DNA of 64,000 nucleotides from Nannobrachium achirus (Eukaryota > Chordata > Actinopteri > Myctophiformes > Myctophidae), in assembly GCA_963921795.1 (NCBI GenBank), contig OY997645.1, positions 26,954,159-27,018,158 of the forward strand, in the 5' to 3' direction. Made by a program: the position numbers and the translations under genes. The notes beneath the pieces were generated by a model. It saw nothing but the letters and a program-made list of their open reading frames with translations. It ran no database searches and was not told the DNA's origin. Below, in pieces: positions 61,797 to 64,000 of this stretch (position 1 is its first letter; each line of letters begins with the position of its first letter).

Positions 61797-63787
61797 GCAT
61801 GTGCGTGTGTGTGAGGCACAGTGACTCCAGGTGAACATGGCAGCCCTACAACCATGATTTTCCTATCTACTGTAGATCTAGTTAGGTTGAACTCGGTGGC
61901 CCCATTCAAGGTTTTTGATTTCCCTGTTGGTCTCTCTATTGTTATGCATAATAGATCAGAAGAAAACACCATCAGTGCCTGTAGTTATTGTGATGACCTG
62001 GTTAATAACAGATATTTACATGTATTTGAGCGGCCACTGCTGAAGAATGCCAGGAATTATCTGTGGTTTGTTCCTGCTCATAATGTGAGCAGACCATTTA
62101 TAATCGCTTACGAATCTGTGATAGTCTTTTGTAGCCAATCGGAGATATCTGCCTACTGATATATCTGGAGGAATCTAAATTCAATATAACAGTGGCGAGA
62201 ACCTCCGCCTACAATGCTTACTGATTTTGAAACCAAATGGATGGCATCCCCCATATGAAGGACTGCCTAAGGTCTTTGTATTGGTTCTCCCATGCTGTTA
62301 TTATATTCTGAAACAAATAATGATAATTGTTGCCACACAGTTTTAGCCCCTACATTGAATTTACCCTACACGTCAGTAGGCAGAAATGAGACAATACCGT
62401 AGATTCAATGTGTGTGAGTGTGACTGTTTGTGAACGTGAATGTGCATTATTCTGAAGTTATGACACAGAGTCAGAGAAAAGCAGCCAATAGCCTCTAATG
62501 CCAATTTTCCAGGCTCATGCAGTAGCTATGCTCAAATAAAAATATTATGGACTGGTGCTACCAGGCTTCTGACTCCCTGTCTAAGAATGTCAGCAGACCA
62601 TGCTACAAACTGATAACATTTGAACATCAAATATTTCAAGTTGTACTCACACTAGGGCAGGAGACTAGTTCAATTCCACCGGTAAAGTTCCCCAAAAAGT
62701 GTCAATCACAAAAATGTTACTATTATATCAGCCCAATGTTTTAGTATGATATAAAGAGCCTTGCTAATTACTAGTAAATACTACTGGCTTTGACAGACTC
62801 CATCACATGGTGACTATGACTAAGGTTCAGTAGTTTCTCAGGTTATTGAACATCAACGCGAGTTTCAGTGTTTAGCTTATAGCCCTGTTTACAGTACATG
62901 ATTAAATGACATTGTTCAGAAAAGGTGTTTTACAGCTGTAATCTATGTGTTCTACCTCTGGAGGTGGCAGGTACATTATACTCCAGTGTAAATGGAGATG
63001 ATAGGTCTGGGTGGCTGAGTGCTCTTATCTTCTGTGTGTGTGTTTGTGGAGCAGGAAGTAATTTGGGCAAATGGTCTATTATTGACTGGAAACTTCACCC
63101 ACCACCACCTTTGCTGGTCAGACTCTTTGATCCCAGGCTGCATGGTAACCTCCTGTTTGTACGTGAGAGAGAGAGAGGGTGAGACAGAGAGAGGTTGATG
63201 AATCGGCTTCCATTTCTTAAGCTGAGGTGGTTGAATTTCCATCAGCTTATTTATAGGGCCTCTGATTTATGGCTGGTTGTGACTTTACTTGAAAGTTTTG
63301 AGAGAAGGGGACAGAGAAAGTTGTGAAGTTGTTGAGAGAAAGACTGTGAAGCGGTCTGTAGCTTCACATGAAAATAACATCACAAACTAGCAACACGTTT
63401 GACACAATGCTAGACAGTTGCTTCACATAAACACATCTTGAACATAAAAAGACTCTTTTAACTACAGTAACTGTGACAAGATGACTGCTTAAAAAATAGC
63501 ATATTTATTGTATGTTGCCCTAAGATTTAGGATTAGAGTCGGGCAGCTTGATGTAGGCTGGAACAAAGGATGGCTTCAATCGGTTTGATTTACACTTTAT
63601 GGGCTCATAGTCTTTCTTCCCCATTACCTTTATAGCTATTTTGTGAATACTGAACAGCCTGCAGTGCTTTTCAGTTGCACTGTTACATTGCCAAACCATG
63701 CTGTAATTCTGTATCTAATGATGCTCTCTAGGATTGTCCGGTAGAACATCATGATCCACCTGTTCACACCATACAGGCTCAATTTCC
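61331..63787. other. Non-coding DNA with one (GT)n array
   Basis: Contains (GT)n at about 61764-61820 with GCGTGTGC interruptions and a short GA run near 63169. No exon, RNA gene or transposon end was recognised. Confidence 0.4.
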
Positions 63788-63879
63788 TTAAGGACCACTT
63801 CACCTCAGGATTGTGTTGATCGTGTCCCAACAACAATAAAATAAGATCTGGTTGTCCCAGAGGTGAAGTGGTCCTTTAA
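63788..63879. mobile_element. 92-bp TTAA MITE
   Basis: The left TTAAGGACCACTTCACCTC and right GAGGTGAAGTGGTCCTTTAA are near-perfect inverted repeats, flanked by TTAA. The short interior has no coding capacity. The terminus resembles, but is distinct from, that at 11422. Confidence 0.85.
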
Positions 63880-64000
63880 GGCTCTTACACACTGAGTACA
63901 AATTGTCGCACATGAAAAAATGAATACGACCTCGCGTTGTGTCAATCACGTTTACACAACGCCTCTGAAATGTTTGACTGTCAGTCAAGACTTAGGATCA

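Overview
The window reads as vertebrate, most likely teleost, nuclear DNA. It holds a seven-exon GT-AG gene, a eukaryotic tRNA gene with a pol III terminator, many long (CA)n/(GT)n arrays, and a dense layer of fish-type non-autonomous repeats (tRNA-derived SINEs, hAT and TTAA-flanked MITEs, foldback elements). Nothing bacterial, viral or CRISPR-like was seen. The species cannot be named from the sequence.

Layout. 1-9 kb: intergenic DNA with an hAT element (1729-2297), a SINE with perfect target-site duplications (2886-3088), a TTAA foldback MITE (about 5586-5893) and an intact tRNA-Lys(UUU) gene (9099-9171). 9.5-27.9 kb: slc25a36, a mitochondrial pyrimidine-nucleotide carrier on the + strand. 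A CpG-rich promoter/5'UTR precedes seven coding exons (10156-10196, 15533-15697, 18504-18581, 21756-21856, 25412-25478, 25805-26094, 27688-27881). Joined they give 936 nt, or 311 residues plus a stop, the length of the human protein as I recall it. The long introns carry most of the local MITEs, SINEs and hairpins. 27.9-32.2 kb: probable long 3'UTR, ending at a good AATAAA at 32197. 32.2-36.8 kb: repeats and a cluster of very long microsatellites. 36.8-37.2 kb: a CCAAT-box promoter and a candidate non-coding first exon with a GTAAGT donor at 37207, probably the 5' end of the next + strand gene (spsb4 or pxylp1 would fit vertebrate gene order, but this is not shown). 37.2-64 kb: no coding exon recognised. 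This is probably intron or intergenic DNA with MITEs, minisatellites, possible conserved non-coding stretches and an odd 2.4-kb element (58447-60873).

The most unusual observations are: (1) the 58.4-60.9 kb element, with short inverted termini and about ten copies of a TCACACCATATGA-like word in both orientations; (2) a compact palindromic module of about 65 bp, core GATCTACAAGCTCA, present whole or in part about eleven times and nested inside at least two kinds of transposon; (3) a very long hairpin in slc25a36 intron 1 with a perfect 58-bp inner stem; (4) an upstream ATG 10 nt before the slc25a36 start, opening an overlapping out-of-frame uORF; (5) two pre-miRNA-sized hairpins at 11991-12060 and 35300-35383. 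All family assignments are from memory of motifs; no database search was possible.
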